Shown here: in pieces, positions 1 to 9,468 of the stretch
Layout of the letters: each line of letters starts with the position of its first letter
Numbering within the stretch: the stretch's first letter is position 1
NCBI GenBank assembly: GCA_965370495.1
Contig: CBDUUV010000002.1
Span: 1-50,960 of the forward strand
Reading direction: 5' to 3'
Origin: Krumholzibacterium sp965370495
GTDB lineage: Bacteria; Krumholzibacteriota; Krumholzibacteriia; Krumholzibacteriales; Krumholzibacteriaceae
Length of the DNA stretch: 50,960 bases
Notes under the pieces: generated by a model
The model's input: only the letters and a program-made list of their open reading frames with translations
Told to the model about the DNA's origin: nothing
Database searches by the model: none
Made by a program: the position numbers and the translations under genes

Positions 1-185
1 CATGCAAAAAAGCAATTGAGAAAAAAGCACCTTTAAGAAAACTACTCGAACTCAAGGTGCGGGACAGGATCGCCAGGATGAGGAATGTCGATGAGGACAA
101 ACTCGAGATATTCGACCAGATGCAGGAAGAAATAAAAATACAGATAGCCGAAAGCTTTGTTGAAAACAGGGCGACCGAGGTTTAA
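1..185 (+). CDS. atpA: V-type ATP synthase subunit A, C-terminal end (partial)
   Basis: The window opens inside this gene. The readable frame (codons from base 3) gives about 60 residues ending at TAA 183-185. The tail contains APLRKLLEL, VRDRIARM and a charged helix ending in ESFVENRATEV, which resembles the C-terminal helical domain of V/A-ATPase catalytic A subunits. In the complex, A alternates with B in the A3B3 head and hydrolyses or makes ATP. The identity is supported mainly by the B and D genes that follow in the usual A-B-D order. Only the tail is present, so catalytic motifs cannot be checked. Confidence 0.85.
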   Translation, partial: CKKAIEKKAPLRKLLELKVRDRIARMRNVDEDKLEIFDQMQEEIKIQIAESFVENRATEV

Positions 186-241
186 GCGCCGCCGCCCGGT
201 AACGGAAGCATTTACGCGAAAGAGGAAAGAGGGACGTCTTG

Positions 242-1705
242 ATGGTTACAGAATACACTACTATCGCAGAGATAGCCGGCCCGCTGGTGATGCTTAAGGA
301 TGTGGATCACGCGACTTACGAAGAACTGGTGGAGGTAGAGCTCCCCTCGGGCGAACAGCGCAGGGGAAAGGTTCTGGAGGTTAACCGTGACCGGGTCCTC
401 ATTCAGCTTTTCGAAGGGACCAGGAATGTGGACATCGCAAAGACGAAGGTCCGTTTCCTTGGCAGAAGCCTGGAACTGGCAGTATCTCCAGACATACTGG
501 GAAGAGTATTCAACGGTCTGGGAAGCCCGATCGATGACGGCCCGGAGATTATTCCTGACAAGATGCTCGATATCAACGGCAATCCGATTAACCCGTATGC
601 GCGGATATACCCACAGGAGTTCATTCAGACCGGGATATCGGCGATCGATGGTTTGAACACTCTTGTGCGCGGGCAGAAACTTCCGATCTTTTCCGGATTC
701 GGTCTTCCACATTCGGAACTTGCGGCCCAGATAGCCAGGCAGGCCTCGGTGCCCGGGTCCGAATCACAGTTCGCGATCGTCTTTGCCGCCATGGGCATCA
801 CTTTCGAAGAGGCGAACTATTTCATACGTGATTTTCAGGAAACAGGGGCGATGGAGAGGGTGGTCCTCTTTATCAACCTGGCAAACGACCCTACGATCGA
901 ACGAATAGCGACGCCGAGATCGGCCCTGACTGCCGCGGAGTACCTTGCCTTCGAACTCGGCATGCATGTACTCGTCATATTGACCGACCTTACGAACTAC
1001 TGTGAAGCGCTTCGCGAGGTCTCGGTAGCGCGCAAGGAGATCCCGGGCAGGCGTGGTTATCCCGGATACCTCTATACCGATCTTTCCACTATCTACGAGC
1101 GGGCAGGCCTGCTCAAGGGCGACAAGGAGGGGGAGGCCAGGGAAGGGTCCATCACCCAGATTCCCGTACTTTCAATGCCTGATGATGACAAGACGCATCC
1201 GATTCCCGACCTGACCGGGTATATCACGGAAGGCCAGATCATTCTGGACAGAAACCTTCACCGCAAGGGTATCTATCCGCCTATCAATGTGCTGCCGAGT
1301 CTGTCGAGACTCAGGGACAAGGGGATCGGCGAGGGCAGGACACGCGAAGATCATTCGAATCTTGCCAACCAGCTTTTTTCTTCATACGCGAGAAGCAAAG
1401 AGGTAGAGGAGCTCGCGGTTGTGCTGGGCGAGGCTGCTCTTACCGATACCGACAGGGCCTTCATGGCGTTCGGGCAGAAATTCGAAAACAAATTTGTGCG
1501 CCAGGCGCTCGATGAGAACAGGACGATAGAAGAAACATTGTCGATCGGCTGGGATCTGCTCAGCTGGATTCCAAGATCTGAGATCAAACGGATCAGTGAA
1601 GAGCATATAGACAAATACCTTCCGAAAAAAGACAGTGATGAAATAGCCGATGAAGGGGATACGGATCCTGGCACTGCTGCCGAAGATGCGGGTGCGGAGG
1701 AGTAG
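242..1705 (+). CDS. atpB: V-type ATP synthase subunit B
   Basis: Non-catalytic nucleotide-binding subunit of the cytoplasmic A3B3 head of a bacterial V/A-type rotary ATPase. The 487-residue product has the beta-barrel N-terminus, the B-type replacement of the P-loop (SGFGLPHSEL, about residues 151-160) and the conserved TDLTNYCEALRE and PGRRGYPGYLYTDL stretches. Length is slightly above the usual 460 or so because of an acidic tail after about residue 458. ATG 242 is chosen over TTG 239; both follow a purine-rich GAGGAAAGAGGGA tract. It lies 56 bases after subunit A and two bases before subunit D, so the three are one operon. Whether the enzyme makes ATP or pumps H+ or Na+ cannot be judged without the membrane subunits. 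Confidence 0.97.
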   Translation: MVTEYTTIAEIAGPLVMLKDVDHATYEELVEVELPSGEQRRGKVLEVNRDRVLIQLFEGTRNVDIAKTKVRFLGRSLELAVSPDILGRVFNGLGSPIDDGPEIIPDKMLDINGNPINPYARIYPQEFIQTGISAIDGLNTLVRGQKLPIFSGFGLPHSELAAQIARQASVPGSESQFAIVFAAMGITFEEANYFIRDFQETGAMERVVLFINLANDPTIERIATPRSALTAAEYLAFELGMHVLVILTDLTNYCEALREVSVARKEIPGRRGYPGYLYTDLSTIYERAGLLKGDKEGEAREGSITQIPVLSMPDDDKTHPIPDLTGYITEGQIILDRNLHRKGIYPPINVLPSLSRLRDKGIGEGRTREDHSNLANQLFSSYARSKEVEELAVVLGEAALTDTDRAFMAFGQKFENKFVRQALDENRTIEETLSIGWDLLSWIPRSEIKRISEEHIDKYLPKKDSDEIADEGDTDPGTAAEDAGAEE

Positions 1706-1707
1706 AG

Positions 1708-2340
1708 TTGAAGAGAAAAATCAATCCAAACAGGATGATGCTGCTCCGCCTCAAGAGGAGGCTCGAACTGGCTCAGAGAGGGCACAAGCTGCTTAAGAAC
1801 AAGCAGGAAAAATTGATGCAGAATTTCTTTGCTCTTATCAGGGAGACTACGGAACTGCGTAAAACAGTTGAAAAAGAGTTCCTCGATACAGGCATGCATT
1901 ACCTGGCCGGGAGATCGATGACCGACAGGCAATCCCTCGAGGATGCCCTTGCGTTGACTACGACTGTGGGGAGGCTTGAGATCGAAAGCAGGTACGAGAT
2001 GAGCATCGAGATCCCGGAATTCAGTTTCATCATTCCGGAAAAGGATCCCGCCTATAAGTTTTCGTCGACTTCACCGGAGCTTGACATTGCTTTTGAGAAA
2101 TTATTCAGGTATTTCCCTGACCTCATGAAACTCACGGGCAAGGAAAACGCCCTCTACAAGATGGCCGAAGAACTTGAGAAGACAAGGCGGCGCGTAAATG
2201 CCCTCGAGTATGTCCTGATACCTGATCTGGAGGAGACTATCAGGAATATCGAGAGTAAGCTCAGCGAAGCCGAGAGAAGTACCCAGACCCGCCTGATGAA
2301 GATCAAGGATATGGTACAGGCAAGAGATGCGGGTGTCTGA
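1708..2340 (+). CDS. atpD: V-type ATP synthase subunit D
   Basis: Central-stalk subunit that rotates inside the A3B3 head and transmits torque to the membrane ring. The 210-residue product has the typical start (NPNRMMLLRLKRRLELAQRGHKLLKNK split across a basic helix) and a long C-terminal helix (TRRRVNALEYVLIPDLEETI), predicted as an antiparallel coiled coil. Start TTG 1708 follows GGAGGAG at 1696-1702 with five-base spacing, lying inside the end of the B gene. Last gene of the operon in this window; no obvious terminator follows. Confidence 0.95.
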   Translation: MKRKINPNRMMLLRLKRRLELAQRGHKLLKNKQEKLMQNFFALIRETTELRKTVEKEFLDTGMHYLAGRSMTDRQSLEDALALTTTVGRLEIESRYEMSIEIPEFSFIIPEKDPAYKFSSTSPELDIAFEKLFRYFPDLMKLTGKENALYKMAEELEKTRRRVNALEYVLIPDLEETIRNIESKLSEAERSTQTRLMKIKDMVQARDAGV

Positions 2341-2491
2341 GGCACTGTTGATGCCCCCCCACGGCGGATACGCGCCCGGTTGTTCTGTATAGTATCGCGG
2401 CATCAGGGTGGCTGAGTGGGGGTCGATCCGGCCACCACGCGGAACGCTGCCTGGAACCGGTGTCATACCAGTTAAATATGGGAATAGCCGC

Positions 2492-2519
2492 TTGACACTG
2501 AAGAATTGTTTTGTATATT
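2492..2519 (+). promoter_or_regulatory. Sigma70-type promoter (distal) for the TonB-receptor operon
   Basis: TTGACA at 2492-2497 and TATATT at 2514-2519 with a 16-base spacer. It would start transcription about 330 bases upstream of the receptor gene. Seen directly as a motif match; activity is inferred. Confidence 0.5.
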
Positions 2520-2698
2520 GATATTGGCTTTGCTCCACAGGTTGAGCTGAAGAGTCCCCACCTGAGTTTTTATGATTCCCGCCAGATGAAAAATCGCCCT
2601 GGATTTCGGGTAATGATTCTTTTGTCCGGACGCGTCCCTGCCCTTACCCGGAAACATAAAAAGATCAGGTATTTTTTTTCGGTTGTCTGGCAATTTAT

Positions 2699-2727
2699 TT
2701 GACACAAAAAGTGCAGGCAACTATATT
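2699..2727 (+). promoter_or_regulatory. Sigma70-type promoter (proximal) for the TonB-receptor operon
   Basis: TTGACA at 2699-2704, a 17-base spacer and TATATT at 2722-2727: near-consensus and optimally spaced. Transcription would begin near 2734, leaving a leader of about 120 bases before ATG 2854. This is the best promoter match in the window. Confidence 0.7.
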
Positions 2728-2853
2728 ACCGGTGAGGAATAACGGAGAGATGAGATATAGAAAGAGATATCGGTTCTGCCGGCGTGCTCTTGATAAAAGC
2801 CGGACAGTAGGTTCTAGTTGGAATATATTTGAATCTGGCAAGGAGTGGTGCAC

Positions 2854-5800
2854 ATGAAAGGCCGATCGGGTTTTGCGTTTCTGATGATATTGCTGCCGGT
2901 CCTGGTCCTGTTTATCTGCAGTGCGGATGCCTTCGCGCAGTCCGGAAAGATATCGGGAAAAGTGACTGTGTCCGAATCAGGCATTCCCCTGCCTTATGCC
3001 AACGTTGTTCTGGTTGACACCAAGATGGGTGGGATGACGATGAAAGACGGTGCATTCACTATAACAAATGTTCCTGTTGGCACATATACTGTCATGGTCA
3101 TGATGATGGGGTACAAAACTGAAAAGAAATCCGGTGTCAGGGTCGACGCTGGACAAACGGCGAAAGTCGATTTCCAGCTCATCGAAAGGATAGTGGGAGA
3201 GACCGTCGAGATTGTCGTAGAAGCCGATGCGAAGATGATCGAAGTCAAGGACAGTGACGTAAAACACAAGGTTACCGGCAAAGAACTGCAGAATCTACCC
3301 GTTGACGATGTTGTCGAGGCCCTTGCCCTGAAGGGAGGGATTATCAAAACAGGTGACGACCTGCATGTCAGGGGCGGCCGCTCCGGCGAGGTTCAGTTTC
3401 AGATTGATGGGGTGCCTGTCGACGATCCGCTCGGCGGCGGCATGATTTCGGTCGGGATGCTCGGAACGGCCGACAGTGAGGTTATTACTGGAGGGATGGA
3501 TGCCGAGTACGGAAATGCCCAGTCAGCGATCGTACAGCTTCGTACAAGAGAAGGCGGAAAGACTTTCGAAGGTCAGATGAGATTCATGACAGATGATTTC
3601 GGTCGTAAGGATAAGACTTATACAAACTATGACAGGTTGAGCGCGGGTTTCGGCGGGCCTCTTCCGCTTAAAGGCCTGACTTTCTACGCATCCAGCGAAA
3701 TCTCTTTTACGGACGGGGAACACTGGATGATCAACGATAGAGAAGAACACTCTTTTCTCAACGATATATTCAAGTTTTCCGACAGAGCCAGACACTCTTA
3801 CAATTTTCAGGGAAAGCTTGCGTATACCGTCAAGCCGGGTATGAAGGTGCTTGCGGAAGCGATCTACGGGCATACTGTTAACAGGGGTTATTCACATAAC
3901 TGGAATATCGAAGGTTATGTACAGAAGGTGTACCGTTTCATGACCCTTCGCGCAAGCCGTGATTCCGGCGCTGATGACGCGAGGGCATTCGGACAGTATG
4001 TCAGTTTTTACCATGGTGACTGGATCACAAGGGAACTTCCCCGAGCGGTGTTCTATCCCGGGTCGCTGAAGGAAAGGCGCAGCTGTCTATATCCCATTGT
4101 GATATATTCCAAGGTGAGGGATCCGAACAATCCCGAGGCTAGGGCTTTTCTGATCCGTTACGAACAGTTCTACGCCTGTCTTGCCACCAATATATACGGT
4201 GAAGAAGTCGAAATAATATGGGATGAGGCGATCATAAACGAGGCCGGCATGGTGGAGAGATATGAATCGAAGTTGCTTTTCGAAGGTTTTCAGAACCCTG
4301 ACAGCGAGTTCAGCCATTTCAGGGATGACTCGAGCTATGTCTATTTCAACTCGGCAAACAGGACCACAACTACTACGAGTGACAATCTCCAGGTAAAGGT
4401 AGCGTTGAACCACAATATCACGGATGATCTTCTCTATTCGATCAACTTGAGCCGTATACAGTTCAAATCGTTTACATCGGTCGATGGAAAGGACCCGGAA
4501 GAATACCTGACAGCCGGATCTCCTGTCATTCTGCCGAGTGGCGCTTTCCAGTTCAGCGGTGTGAGTAACCAGGCTTATTATACCGACCCTGAGTATCCGT
4601 ATTTCCTGACGGCTTACGATTCGCCTTTCTTCGGCGACAGGGTCAGTACGACTTATCTGGCAAAGATTGATATTACCTCGCAGCAGTGGAAGAACCACAG
4701 GTTCAAGACGGGTATTCAGTTCATCTACAATGATCTCGATAACAAGACTATCAACTCTCCGGGAAACCTGCGCCCGCTCGTGGACGGTACGTACCAACAG
4801 GGGACAAGCGGTAATATCTTCCATAACTTCAACCCCGAAGCTTCCTACTATATCCAGGACAAGTGGGAGTATGAAGGTATGGTAGTAAACGGCGGCGTAA
4901 GAATAGATTATTTCTCTCCCGGGAACAACAACGAGATTCTGATCGTTAACAGCGAGATCGATCCGAACGTGGAGCAGCACAAATTCCAGATCAGCCCGCG
5001 CCTCGGGTTTGCCTTTCCGATCACTGACAGGGACAAGTTTCATTTTCACTACGGAAGGTTCACCCAGTGGCCGCAAAGAGCATACCTCTTCCAGTCCCAG
5101 GAACTTATCGGAGGCGCCGGTATTCTCGGCAACCCCGATCTTAACGAGGAGCTTACCGTGTCGTACCAGGCCGGTATATCTCACCAGTTCACGGAGGATA
5201 TTGCAGCCAATGTCGTCGTGTTCAACAAGGATATCTACGGATTGATTTCTTCAACCCGTGTAACGGATGAAGATGCCGGTATTACCGGATTCAGGTACAT
5301 TAACAGAACGTATGCCAGCTCCCGTGGATTCGAGCTTTCAGTAAGCAAACGAATGGGCAGTTATGTTGGCGGGGAGATCGCCTATACATACTCTTATGCT
5401 GATGGTGTGGCTTCCAATGCGAACTTTGGTATTACGGCGCAGGGACTGAGCCACCTTCCAACACAGGAAATGCCTCTTGACTGGGATCAGCGGCATACTC
5501 TCAACGTGACTCTCAGTCTTCGGGATTCGAACAAATGGGGCGCCACGATCGTATACATGTTTGGAAGCGGGCTTCCGTGGACGCCTTACGACCGTTTCGC
5601 CAGGCGCCAGGATCCGTTGGATGAGAATTCCAATCGCCTGAATAAAACTCATGTGATCAACCTTCAGGGAAGAAAGAAATTCAATATATACGGGCAGGAA
5701 CTGACCCTTTTCTTCGAGGGAAGAAATCTTCTCGACGAGGATGTTCTAATGCCTGGCGGAATCGCTCCGGGCGTTTTCCCCGGCATGAGGAATGCCAGGA

Positions 5801-5958
5801 TGGACGGGGGTTCCTATCTTACCGAGACAGGTCAGTTCGGTGGTGCCTACCTGCAGGATATAGATGAAGATGGACTCGACAATTTTATTGCTGTAAATGA
5901 TCCGACGATCTGGCAATCCCACAGGCGATGGATAATCGGATTTGGTTTTGAATTCTAG
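2854..5958 (+). CDS. TonB-dependent receptor with carboxypeptidase-regulatory-like N-terminal domain
   Basis: Outer-membrane active-transport receptor, 1034 residues. A signal peptide (hydrophobic core after MKGRSGF, likely cleavage after AFA) is followed by a beta-sandwich CarboxypepD_reg-like domain (about residues 30-110), a plug domain with the conserved VRGGRSGEVQFQIDGVPV stretch (about 170-190) and a long 22-strand-type barrel ending in phenylalanine (GFGFEF). This order is that of SusC-like and other FCB-group receptors. ATG 2854 is preferred over GTG 2845 because AGGAG (2841-2845) sits eight bases before it. The substrate is not deducible. It heads an operon with the secreted protein, PorV-like protein and GWxTD protein, and exbB/exbD/tonB for energising it lie downstream. 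Confidence 0.93.
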   Translation: MKGRSGFAFLMILLPVLVLFICSADAFAQSGKISGKVTVSESGIPLPYANVVLVDTKMGGMTMKDGAFTITNVPVGTYTVMVMMMGYKTEKKSGVRVDAGQTAKVDFQLIERIVGETVEIVVEADAKMIEVKDSDVKHKVTGKELQNLPVDDVVEALALKGGIIKTGDDLHVRGGRSGEVQFQIDGVPVDDPLGGGMISVGMLGTADSEVITGGMDAEYGNAQSAIVQLRTREGGKTFEGQMRFMTDDFGRKDKTYTNYDRLSAGFGGPLPLKGLTFYASSEISFTDGEHWMINDREEHSFLNDIFKFSDRARHSYNFQGKLAYTVKPGMKVLAEAIYGHTVNRGYSHNWNIEGYVQKVYRFMTLRASRDSGADDARAFGQYVSFYHGDWITRELPRAVFYPGSLKERRSCLYPIVIYSKVRDPNNPEARAFLIRYEQFYACLATNIYGEEVEIIWDEAIINEAGMVERYESKLLFEGFQNPDSEFSHFRDDSSYVYFNSANRTTTTTSDNLQVKVALNHNITDDLLYSINLSRIQFKSFTSVDGKDPEEYLTAGSPVILPSGAFQFSGVSNQAYYTDPEYPYFLTAYDSPFFGDRVSTTYLAKIDITSQQWKNHRFKTGIQFIYNDLDNKTINSPGNLRPLVDGTYQQGTSGNIFHNFNPEASYYIQDKWEYEGMVVNGGVRIDYFSPGNNNEILIVNSEIDPNVEQHKFQISPRLGFAFPITDRDKFHFHYGRFTQWPQRAYLFQSQELIGGAGILGNPDLNEELTVSYQAGISHQFTEDIAANVVVFNKDIYGLISSTRVTDEDAGITGFRYINRTYASSRGFELSVSKRMGSYVGGEIAYTYSYADGVASNANFGITAQGLSHLPTQEMPLDWDQRHTLNVTLSLRDSNKWGATIVYMFGSGLPWTPYDRFARRQDPLDENSNRLNKTHVINLQGRKKFNIYGQELTLFFEGRNLLDEDVLMPGGIAPGVFPGMRNARMDGGSYLTETGQFGGAYLQDIDEDGLDNFIAVNDPTIWQSHRRWIIGFGFEF

Positions 5959-5990
5959 ATCAAGTGAAGTACGGAGTGGAGGTTCTTAAG

Positions 5991-8492
5991 ATGCTACGCA
6001 AAGGGAGTCTTTGGTTGGTGATAATCTCACTGACGGTTTCCCTGTTTTGGTCTCCGGTGTCCGCCAGGGAAAATTCGGAGGACTGGGCCGAGAAACTCAA
6101 GGATATGGATCAGATCTGGGTTTTCGATGGAAGCGGAATCCATAACGTTGGTAACCTTCATATGCATGTCTGCAACTGGGGCTGTTTTGGTTCCTACCCC
6201 AGTTCCAACTGGCCTACTGCGGAATACCCTTCGGCCCAGTGGCCTGGCAACTCAAGTACAGAGTATCTGTACATCGCCGGGCTGTGGATAGGCGCGAAGA
6301 AAGGTGGTATACCCGTAGTGTCGACAGCGGCATACCAAATTGAATTCAGGCCCCCGGGTACAGAGGATATGGATGCCAAGATATACCATGCATACGAAGG
6401 AATACAGAATGGCAGCAGACTGCCGAGCCCGGACGATGATGACAAGGATGGTTTTTCGAACGAGGACTGGCAGAACGGTATTGATGATGACGGGGACGGA
6501 AAGGTCGATGAGGATTTCGGCGCGATCGGGAAACAGATGTTCACATGCTGGTTTACTGACGATCATCCCCAGGCTGTTGTGGCCAACCCTGAGCATACGC
6601 CTCTGCACCTTTTTGTGCGCCAGGAGAGCTATCAGTGGGAAGAGCCTCAGTTCTATGAATTTGTTGGTGTCGAATACAAGATCAAGAATTATGGAAGCGA
6701 TATAATCGAAGATCTCTATGTGGGTTTCTTTGCAGATGGGGATGCGGGACGCAGGGACCGCGAGCAGTACTGGACAGACGATTGTACCGGCCTTTTCGAA
6801 GGGATCCGTTGCGCGCAGAAGGGCGAAAACCAGGTGCCGATCAAGCTCAGTGTCGCCTATTTCTATGATAAGGATGGAGATGATGGTACGTGTACCGGGT
6901 ATTTCGGCATCATCTTTCTTGGACATGACATAGACCCTCTTGGAGAGAATGCTCCCAGGAAGGTCGGCCTCACTTCGTATCAGAATTTCTCGGGTGATCA
7001 GCCGTATGAGAATGGCGGTGACCCCACAAATGATTTTCAACGATACGAGCTTTTGAGTAAGACACAGAAAGACCGGAACGCGGAAGTGCCGAGGGATTAT
7101 CGTATGTTAATGTCAACAGGGCCGTTCAGGGAACTTGCCCCTGACAGCTCCATGATCCTCCAGGTAGCATTTGTATGTGGCGAGGGGCTTGAAGGTATGC
7201 TCAAGGCGGCTGCGAGCGCGTCGATGGCTTTCCAGGGCAACTGGTTTGATATCGATGGAAACCCGCAGACGGGTATCAACGGGAGGGAAACCCCTGTATA
7301 TGGCCCCGCAAACGGTATTGTTCCCGATTCGTGTGACACCGAAAACATGGAAATACTTTCAGCGGCAAGAGGAGAGATCATCTGGGTTAATAACGATTGC
7401 CACGAAGAGATCGAGCTCTGGGAAGATACAAGATGTCCGAAAGGGGACGCGGTATTCGCCGATTTTCAGACCGGGGTCAATGGTAAAGAGACACAGATAC
7501 ACTGGCTGGTCGGTTCAGCACCGCCACCTCCCAACATGAGGCTTATTCCCGGCGATAACAAGGTTGTTATTCTTTGGGATAATTTCAGTGAAGTAACTCC
7601 CGATGTCAGTACTCTCGAATTTGATTTCGAGGGATTCCGCATATGGAGGGCCGATGGTTGGGGCAGGCCACTGGGTACATCGGTTCTCAGCGGCCCCCCA
7701 AGGGAACTCTGGCAGCTTATCGAGGAGAGGGATATTGTCAACGGCGTCAGCCCGGACATCGATTTCCAGTTTCCGATATCAGAAATTCGGGATGATCTCA
7801 TCGGATGGCAGTACGAACCGCTTGTAAATCTTCCGAACAAAGCTGCGATTGTTGATATGTTTGAGGAAAGCGTATGGTATTTTCCTCTTGATACTGTTCC
7901 CTGCCCGCCGGGGCTGACGAATCTCGCATGCGACACCCTGGAGGCTCTTGCAAGGTACAATCTTGGTTTCGAGGGGGGCTTGCAGTATTACAAATATATT
8001 GATCGCAGCGTTCATAACGGGATGCATTATTTTTACAGTGTAACGGCGTTCGATCACCTCCTTTCGGGGGGAGTGCCGATAAGGCCCAACAAGTATGGTG
8101 ACCCGGCATCGAATTTCCAGTACACAAGGCCCATTTCCGATTCACAGGAAGCAGAAGAATATAGTACTGACGAAGTATTTGTAGTTCCAAACCCGGCTAC
8201 AGCCGAGACGATGGCGCCATGGAGGCTCGAGCCAAATATGGATGATCCTACAGGCATAAAGGTGGAATTCAGGAACCTGCCGGCGTGTGAGTCCAAGGTC
8301 AGGATCTTTACGCTGTCCGGAGACCTTGTCGAGGAACTTGATCATGATGGCTCAAGCGGTTCCGGTACGCTGGTCTGGGATCTTGTATCCAGAAATGGAC
8401 AGAATGTTACAAGTGGTGTATATATTTTCTCTGTCGAACCCACGGATAGTCGCTTCGATAGGGCGATAGGGAAATTTGTAGTAATAAGGTAA
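5991..8492 (+). CDS. Large secreted protein with C-terminal FlgD-like / T9SS-like sorting domain
   Basis: Unrecognised 833-residue exported protein. It has a signal peptide (hydrophobic run WLVIISLTVSLFW, cleavage near VSA), aspartate-rich calcium-type repeats at about residues 148-176 (DDDDKDG and GIDDDGDGKVDED), and a C-terminal immunoglobulin-like domain over about the last 95 residues starting at VVPNPATAE, with WDLVSRNGQNVTSGVYIFSV near the end. That C-terminal pattern is shared by FlgD-like Ig domains and type A sorting domains of type IX secretion cargo. ATG 5991 is chosen because GGAGG (5978-5982) precedes it by eight bases; the GTG at 5964 has no ribosome site. It lies 32 bases after the TonB receptor and 34 before a PorV-like gene, which fits surface display through a PorV-linked route. 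Function otherwise unknown. Confidence 0.75.
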   Translation: MLRKGSLWLVIISLTVSLFWSPVSARENSEDWAEKLKDMDQIWVFDGSGIHNVGNLHMHVCNWGCFGSYPSSNWPTAEYPSAQWPGNSSTEYLYIAGLWIGAKKGGIPVVSTAAYQIEFRPPGTEDMDAKIYHAYEGIQNGSRLPSPDDDDKDGFSNEDWQNGIDDDGDGKVDEDFGAIGKQMFTCWFTDDHPQAVVANPEHTPLHLFVRQESYQWEEPQFYEFVGVEYKIKNYGSDIIEDLYVGFFADGDAGRRDREQYWTDDCTGLFEGIRCAQKGENQVPIKLSVAYFYDKDGDDGTCTGYFGIIFLGHDIDPLGENAPRKVGLTSYQNFSGDQPYENGGDPTNDFQRYELLSKTQKDRNAEVPRDYRMLMSTGPFRELAPDSSMILQVAFVCGEGLEGMLKAAASASMAFQGNWFDIDGNPQTGINGRETPVYGPANGIVPDSCDTENMEILSAARGEIIWVNNDCHEEIELWEDTRCPKGDAVFADFQTGVNGKETQIHWLVGSAPPPPNMRLIPGDNKVVILWDNFSEVTPDVSTLEFDFEGFRIWRADGWGRPLGTSVLSGPPRELWQLIEERDIVNGVSPDIDFQFPISEIRDDLIGWQYEPLVNLPNKAAIVDMFEESVWYFPLDTVPCPPGLTNLACDTLEALARYNLGFEGGLQYYKYIDRSVHNGMHYFYSVTAFDHLLSGGVPIRPNKYGDPASNFQYTRPISDSQEAEEYSTDEVFVVPNPATAETMAPWRLEPNMDDPTGIKVEFRNLPACESKVRIFTLSGDLVEELDHDGSSGSGTLVWDLVSRNGQNVTSGVYIFSVEPTDSRFDRAIGKFVVIR

Positions 8493-8526
8493 TAATTTAA
8501 TGCATCTATTTCCAGGAGGTCTATTA

Positions 8527-9468
8527 ATGAAAAGCAGGGGGTTTGTCGGGTTTATGATCCTGATGATGGTACCCGTTATCGTTTTTGGCGGCACCAAGCC
8601 TTTCGAAAAGGTGGGGACATATTCCGCGCAGTTTCTCAAAATCGGTACGTCCGCGCGGGCCGCGGGCATGGGCAGCGCTTTTACAGCTGTTGCCGATGAT
8701 GCTACTGCCATATACTGGAACCCGGCGGGGCTGGTGGAAGTCTCCCGTACCCAGGTGACCTTGAATTCAACGACTTGGCCGGCAGATATCGACGTGTATT
8801 TTGTCGGTGCTGTCTTTACGACACCATATATTCCCGGCACCTTTGGTATCAGCGCCAGGGCGTTGACGATGGATCCGCAGATAGAACGAACCATATATAT
8901 GCCCGAGGGAACAAATCGGTTCTTTGACGCGGGTGATATGTCATTTGGACTTTCATATGCCAAGTATTTCACCGACAAGTTCTCTGCCGGTATTACGGGG
9001 CATTTTATCCATATGGCCCTGGCTGACAAGAGTGTCCAGGCCATAGTGGCTGATTTTGGTGTGATGTACAGGATCGGGATTCAGGGGATGAAGCTTGGTA
9101 TGATGTATCAGAGCCTTGGTGGCGAGGTCGATTTCGATGACCGTTCATCCAAGCTGCCGACTACGTTCAAGCTCGGTCTCAGCATGGATGCTTACAGGAG
9201 AGGGATGCATGCTCTTCTTGTTTCCGGTGAGTTTTCTCATCCTGCGGATAATGCTGAGAGGATGAATGTAGGTATGGAGTATGCTTTCAACCAGTTCTTC
9301 TATCTCAGAACCGGTTACAATATTAACTACGATGTACAGAAACTGGCCTGGGGTGTCGGCTTCAGGCTCGATACGAGCCAGACATCCGATCTGGGATTTG
9401 ATTATGCATGGGAGGATCTTGATTTTCTCGGATCAGTTCACCGAGTAACCCTTAACTTCAGTTACTGA
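8527..9468 (+). CDS. PorV/PorQ-family outer-membrane protein
   Basis: Outer-membrane beta-barrel of 313 residues. A signal peptide is followed by the family hallmark GTSARAAGMGSAFTAVADDA and IYWNPAGL (about residues 40-70), and the chain ends in an aromatic beta-strand (RVTLNFSY). In type IX secretion, PorV ferries cargo from the translocon to the attachment complex, but PorV-like proteins also occur widely in FCB-group bacteria without a full type IX system. ATG 8527 is chosen because AGGAGGT (8514-8520) lies six bases before it. Third gene of the receptor operon, directly after a protein with a sorting-like C-terminus. Confidence 0.88.
   Translation: MKSRGFVGFMILMMVPVIVFGGTKPFEKVGTYSAQFLKIGTSARAAGMGSAFTAVADDATAIYWNPAGLVEVSRTQVTLNSTTWPADIDVYFVGAVFTTPYIPGTFGISARALTMDPQIERTIYMPEGTNRFFDAGDMSFGLSYAKYFTDKFSAGITGHFIHMALADKSVQAIVADFGVMYRIGIQGMKLGMMYQSLGGEVDFDDRSSKLPTTFKLGLSMDAYRRGMHALLVSGEFSHPADNAERMNVGMEYAFNQFFYLRTGYNINYDVQKLAWGVGFRLDTSQTSDLGFDYAWEDLDFLGSVHRVTLNFSY

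Larger units (their letters stand above)
2341..2853 (+). other. 513-base intergenic region with tandem promoters
   Basis: No convincing gene is present; the only longer open frame (63 codons, 2511-2702) lacks a ribosome site and recognisable sequence. The stretch holds two promoter-like sites (listed separately), a GC-rich first 120 bases with a weak GTGGC/GCCAC inverted repeat near 2408-2441, and an untranslated leader of about 120 bases before the receptor gene, with a small CCGGC/GCCGG hairpin near 2777-2804. Confidence 0.6.

Noticed and set aside
2511..2702. 63-codon open frame in the large intergenic gap
   Set aside because: No ribosome site, no recognisable sequence, and it overlaps promoter-like sites.
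4087..5184. Minus-strand open frame of 365 codons
   Set aside because: It lies fully inside the TonB-receptor gene in the opposite strand, has no ribosome site and no recognisable domain; it is a shadow of the receptor frame.
6252..7040. Minus-strand open frame of 262 codons
   Set aside because: Antisense shadow of the large secreted protein gene, composition not protein-like.
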